From Nocardia cerradoensis NBRC 101014 (GTDB lineage: Bacteria > Actinomycetota > Actinomycetes > Mycobacteriales > Mycobacteriaceae): DNA of 47,372 nucleotides. The position numbers were made by a program, and so were the translations under genes. Positions 40,401 to 46,400 of the stretch are shown one piece after another (positions within the stretch are counted from its first letter, which is position 1; the number at the start of each line of letters is the position of its first letter). The notes below the pieces were generated by a model. The model worked only from the letters and a program-made list of their open reading frames with translations. It did no database searches and had not been told where the DNA came from. Location of the stretch: the NCBI RefSeq assembly GCF_000308535.1, contig NZ_BAFW01000223.1, forward strand, positions 1 through 47,372. Direction: 5' to 3'.

Positions 40401-43400
40401 GCCGCGCGTCATCGTTCCTCAACGTCAGCCGAATCGCCGCGTACTCCCTGGCCGGTCTCGCGGGCGGCACGCTCATCGCCAACCAAGGAGCGACACCCAC
40501 CGCGATCGGATTGACGGCGGCCATGGGCACCATCACCGCCGGATCGGTGATCCGCCGATTCGATGTACTGGGCAGGGTGAGGTACCTGGCCGCATCGCTG
40601 GGGGGCACCTTCGACACGTCGGCTCCACCGATCCACCACCAAGTCCCGACCCAACTCGCGGAACAAAGCACCCGCGAACAACTCGCCCGAGCGCGCGTCC
40701 GGTCCGTCGACGGCACAGTGGTGGTGGATCCGGCAGGCCGGCCCACCATCCCGGACGGCACCTATACGGTGACCTTCCCCACCCGTGAGATTCCCGGACG
40801 CCAACCGGGGCGACAAGCGCCCTCGACTGTCGAGACGGATGTCGACGCCGAAGTGCGGGCCGCGCTCGAATCCGCGCGGACACCCGGCGAATCCACCACA
40901 CCGGCGCGATGCGGCCTGGCGGAACTGACCTTCGCGCGGCAGCGCTTCACCGGACGCACCCCGATCGAGCTACCCGACGAAGACACCGTCACCATCGTCG
41001 AATACCGCGGATTCCACCCGAAGGAACTCGCCCAGTACGCCCACGGCAAGTGGGAAGAGGTAACTCCCGATAGTGAATTCGTTTCGCGCATAACGAATTC
41101 CGAACAGTCGACCGATTTGGCCCTGCTGCTCGTGCAGAATCCGAATGCGGCCGAAGACCGTATAGACGGACACCTCGTCAGCCTCACCACCGACGCGAAC
41201 GACGAACTTTGGCTTCACGAGGTGGTCCCGGGGCCGGGCGAGACGACGGGCGAACACAACCTGCACGGCGACGCCGCACATCAACGCTTGTCGGACCTGC
41301 GAAACCAGAACGGCGCGAGCTTCTTCACCATCACCTATCGAACCGACGGGCGACCAGAAAACCCGATCGACACCGCATCCTCGACCGGCACCGAATGGGC
41401 AGAGGGCGCCGCCCCCGCCACACGCATCGGCCGCGCCGACGACGAGCCGCCCGAGGACCATGCGGCATCGACGAGGAAAGCTCCGGTACCGAATCAGAGT
41501 GCGTTGACCGATGCGGAAATCGAAGTTCTCGCGTTGCTCCGACGGGGCATGACCGACGACGAGATCGCGATGGTCGCCGAGCTCCCTGCGGCGGATGTGC
41601 GGGCGCTCCGTGAAAGTGCCGTGCACAAGCTCGAAACCGACCGGCGCCCGACGCAGGAGGTGGCATCGGATGACGCGGTCACCCGCGAGACCCTGCCGTG
41701 GTCGGCGGACGACCGGTGGTGGGCCGGTAGCCAGGTCGAGGCGGTGCGGCGGTTCACTGAGACACTCGCCCGCGAAGGTCGCCACGGCCGCGGTCGGGTC
41801 GAGGGCCTGACAACCGACGACGGACGGCGAATCTTCCATGTGCCGCTCGGCTCCGATCGCCTCGTTCGGGTCGACTTGCAATCCGGCCGCCGGACGGCGA
41901 TCTCCCTGGTGCTGCGGGAGAGCGACCGAGGACGAAGCTACGACCACCGCTCCGAATTCCAGGAGCTGCTTCGCAATCTCACCCGCAGTTCCGAGCCGGA
42001 ACCGGGTGCAGACATTCTCGCCACCTTGATCTTCGATATGGAGTCGACGCAACGGCGTGCCTATCGGGACGGATTGTCCGGCGTTCGATTCGATATACAC
42101 ACCGACATACCCGTCACCCTCGAGGTGGCGCCCGGCCGGTTCGGACCGAACGTGAGGGCGACGGTCGAGGCATCCGGCCTTCGGGCCGGCATCGAGCTGA
42201 GTTACGGCGACACCTCGCATCCGACGATCCGCGCCGATCTCCCACTGAGAACCGGCACGGATATGTATTGGGTCTCCCACCTCGTGGACCAGGTCGTGCG
42301 GGAGGGTACGTTGCGCTGGGAGGGATTGCAGCGCCCCGCCGAAGCGGCGACGGCCTGGCTGCTCGAGGTCGCCGGCACCCACACGACGGCCGTTGCGCGG
42401 ACCCCAGCCATCTCGCGGTCGATACAGCTGTCCGCCACCATGTCCGGTGTGCCGGGCGCTCGGATCGTGCGTCTGACGGCAACCGATCCCGCGACCGGCC
42501 GGACCGACGAGTTCGAGGTTCGGGAGAAGTTCGCCCTGGCGGAGGCCGTCGTGGCCGAAGCCCGACAGCTCCCGCCGACGGGCCCGATTCGGTCGGGTGA
42601 TCCCCGTTCGGGTCGACCGGTCGAGTATCCCGATCGTGCGGCATTGGAGGCCGAGCTGTGGCGGACACGCGATTCCTGGCTGCGGGTGGTAGAGCATCGC
42701 CCCGACGGCCCGGTGGAATACGAGATCCACCGGCCGAACGGCATGCCCGTGCTGGTCGATTCCCGGACCGGTGCCACTCGACGATTCACGGACTACGCAT
42801 CCTCGAACTCTTCGCGCTGGCACGCCATCTCGTTCGACAGTGCCGGCGAGCCCCTGCACCCGACCGCCGACTACGTCCGCGAGTTGCGGCAGCGACGCAC
42901 GGAAATGTGGGAGCGGCTCGGCTTGGAGACCCCGGAGGACAATTCCCGCGCCGCATGGCGGCGGCTCGTCCGGGCGCATCGCGAGACCGCCCGGACCGAA
43001 ATTGCCGAAATCGATGCTTCCCTCGCCCCGCTGGGTTCCGACGATCCGGCTACTCAGGCCGCGCTGGCCGAGCCGCTGTTGGTGCGGCGTGGTGCGGCGA
43101 CAGATCGGCTGAACGATCTGGCGGAACTGGACGCCCTGGTGGTGCGATACGACAGGGCGGCGTCTCGCCTCATCGTTCCGGCATCGGAAGAACTGTTCGC
43201 GCGCGAGTTGGAGCGTCGCGCCGGTAAGGTTGTCACGCCGCAGGTGGTTCGCTTCGCACCGAAATCCGGTGAACCGCAAGAAATTTGGGTGGTCGCGAAC
43301 GAGGGCGGGCACATGCGGGCGCTCGAAGCCGCGATCCAGTCCGACCGGAGTCTGGCTCCCGCGTTGTGGCGCGGCTGGCGCATCCGCTACATCGAATTGA

Positions 43401-46400
43401 ACGCCGGGCCGTCGGGACTCGTGGATTCGACGCTGGAGCCCGCGGATGTGGAACGCACCTACCGGGCGACGTTCCGCCGGGAGCTGGAGAAGCACCTGAT
43501 GGCCGCGTACCTGAAGTATCGGCGCGGAACCGAGGCGCCCGATCCCATGTCGAAGTGGTTGAAGCCGCTGAGTGCGGACCTCTCGACCGTCCCCGACGAC
43601 GGGAACACGACTCATTCACCGGCACCGATCCGGGTGGCGGTCGATCTGATGCGAGCTGGGATTCCCGGCTGGGAAGACGCGGCACCGGTCACCGCACCGG
43701 TGGCGAAGCAGCAGGTGGTTCCGATTCGGGCCGGCTGGTTGGAAACCGTTGTCGTTCCGGTGGAGTTCCGGGAAGGAAACGAGTTCGAACCGAAGGCCGG
43801 ATGGCGAGTCGCGCAGCCCGGCGGCAACGAAATGGCCGATGTGATGGCCTGGGACTTCACCCTGGTGCGCCCCTCCGAGCGCAAGTTGCGCTCGACCTTC
43901 CGGTCCACTGCACAGCTCAAACGTGTGATCGAGAAGATCCTGGCCGGCACCGGCCGCCTCCCGATGGTCATGACGGGCTTCACTCCTATCGAGCTCACAC
44001 CACCGGACCCGACACCCGAATTGCCCATTGCCGCAGCGGTGACGCGAGCTCACGAACTGCCCACGGCCGAGGAGTTGGACCGCCACGAGAGCGAACGAAG
44101 CCATGCCGTCCTGCGCTCGGCGTTCGAATTGTGGCAAGCGCACGCACTGTGGCAACTGACCACAGAGGGCACGGCACATTCCACGCTGCGCGAACTTCCG
44201 CCGGACACACTGCGGCAATTGCGGCAGCAGCTGACGGATTCGGGCCCGTGGATGCGCGCGGCGGGTCTGGGCCACCGGTACGCGCAGCTGAGCACGGCGT
44301 TCGATCGGCTGCTACGCGAGGTCTCAGCGGATTCGGCGTCGTCGACCGCCGCGGAGTCGTACGCCGACGCGGCAGTGGACGCCGAGGTGCGGTCGGCCCT
44401 CGAAACTTCCTCCGTACGAGGTACTTTCACGCCGGCGAGCTGCGGAATCGGCGAACTCTCCTTCATCCGTGAGTATTTCGGCACCACACCCGTCCAGCTC
44501 CCCGATGCCGACACACTCGTCATCCTCGAATACACCGGCTTTCATCCTCGTGAACTGGCCCAGTACGCCCACGGCCGGTGGACCGGAACCAGCCTCGACG
44601 ACATCGTCGCCCGCATCACCACCGCCGCGGACCCCGCTCGGCTGGCGCTGATCAGCATTCAGCAACCCGGCGCTCGCGAGGACCACATCGACGGACACGT
44701 CTTCACGCTCACCACAGACAGCGACGGTGAACTCCGGCTGCACGAACGCCGTCCCGGACCGGACGGCGAGCTCGTCGAACACGACCTGCGCGGTGACCGA
44801 GCTCGCGAGCGCCTGGCACAGCTGGGGCGACAACAATCGCAGGGCGCCGGCTTCCACAGCATCGCCTACGACGCCGACGGCACGCCCGAGAATCCACTCG
44901 ACCCGCGGGACCGATGGATCGGCGAAGACTCGGAACGCGCTTCCTCGCCCTCCACCCGGCTGGGCCGGGCCGAGCCCGGCGGTTCCGAGGTGAGCACCTC
45001 CGATGATTCCGATGTCGTCAGCCCACAGCCGAATTCAGCTCAGTCGTCGGCCGAATCGGAATCCGCGAAAGCCGGAATGGACGCGGTCACAACACAGCGC
45101 CCGAGCGGGACGCGAATCACGCAGCAACCTGGCGCCTCACCCTCGTTCGCCCGCATCGTGATCCCCGGACCGCGACACACCGCGGCGTTCGCCGCCACGG
45201 CCGACAGCCGCGGGGATATCGAACTGGCGGCCGCGGTGCGCAACGGCGACGTGCACGCCTTCGGCGCACTGTTCGAACGACATATCGACGCCGTTCGGCG
45301 ATACGCCCGAAGCCGCTTCCGGCATGCGGATGCCGACGAACTGGTGTCGCACGCGTTCGAGGCAACGCTTGCCGCCCTGATGAAGGGTTCGGGGCCGGAC
45401 TCCGCGTTCCGGGCATATGTGCTGACAGCGCTGCGTAACCGCGCGGCAGCGATGAATGTCTCCTACAACGAGCGAGTCATGTTGAGCGACGACATGACTC
45501 GTTACGACGATCCGGTCCACTTCGACGATCCAGCGCTCGAAAGTCTGGACCGAGACCTGCTCGGACGGGCGCTGGCCATGGTGACCGAACGCGCACGGCT
45601 GATCCTGCACAACATCGAGTTACCGGCGACCGAACTGGCGGGGCTCATCGGTGCGCCCTCCGCCAACGCCGCAAATGTGGCCCGACATCGGGCGATGGAG
45701 GAACTGCGAGCGGCATACCTGCAGGCGCACCTTCCACAGGAACCGAACGAATCATGCAGGGCCACAGTGGAAAAGCTCGGACCATGGGTTCGAGGGCCGC
45801 TGCGCAGCAAGCGTGCCGAAATCCGGGTGAACGCCCATTTGCAGGACTGTGCTTCGTGTCGCGCCACCCTTGCGCATTTGGTCGACGTGAGTGGCGGGCT
45901 GGCCGTACGCACTCGAGTTCCCGCTCCGCGCGCCGACGGGACCACACCCGAGGGCACAGCCGGGCGCGTTCGCCCGCGGCGACGTGGTTCCACCCCGCGT
46001 CGCGAAGAACGGTTCTACCGATTCGGGGACTTCGGCCACGACCGGGCCCCTGCCGTGCTCCCCGGACAGCTGGACAATCCCTGGTTGGTATTCGCGGACG
46101 ATCCGCGTGGCGGCGAGAACATCAGCGCCGTCCGCTCGCAGGGCGACGTCCGGCCTCCGCCCATCCAGCCCACCGGCCGGCCCGAGCACGAGGCCTCGCT
46201 GTCGCGGATCCACGCCACGATCACCGAAACACTCCGCGATGCCGACGGTCCCCTGCGCGCGCACCTCGGCCGCATCCTCACGCACCTGAACAAGCTGATG
46301 CCAGGCGACGCGCCGATCACCACGAACCAGCGCACCGAGTTGGAGACTTTTGCCCGGGCGGTCGGCCGCTGGCTGGATATCGCGCATACCGAACTCGACG

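Noticed and set aside
39368..40575. Independent MFS transporter gene
   Set aside because: No stop before it and no ribosome site; it is in phase with the modules on both sides.
40970..43615. Long minus-strand open frame of 881 codons
   Set aside because: It lies opposite the giant gene, and its sequence is Gly/Arg/His/Gln-rich without domain patterns. This is the usual antisense shadow of high-G+C coding DNA.
45212..45900. Independent ECF sigma factor gene
   Set aside because: In phase with the flanking cassette B and phosphatase and without its own start signals.
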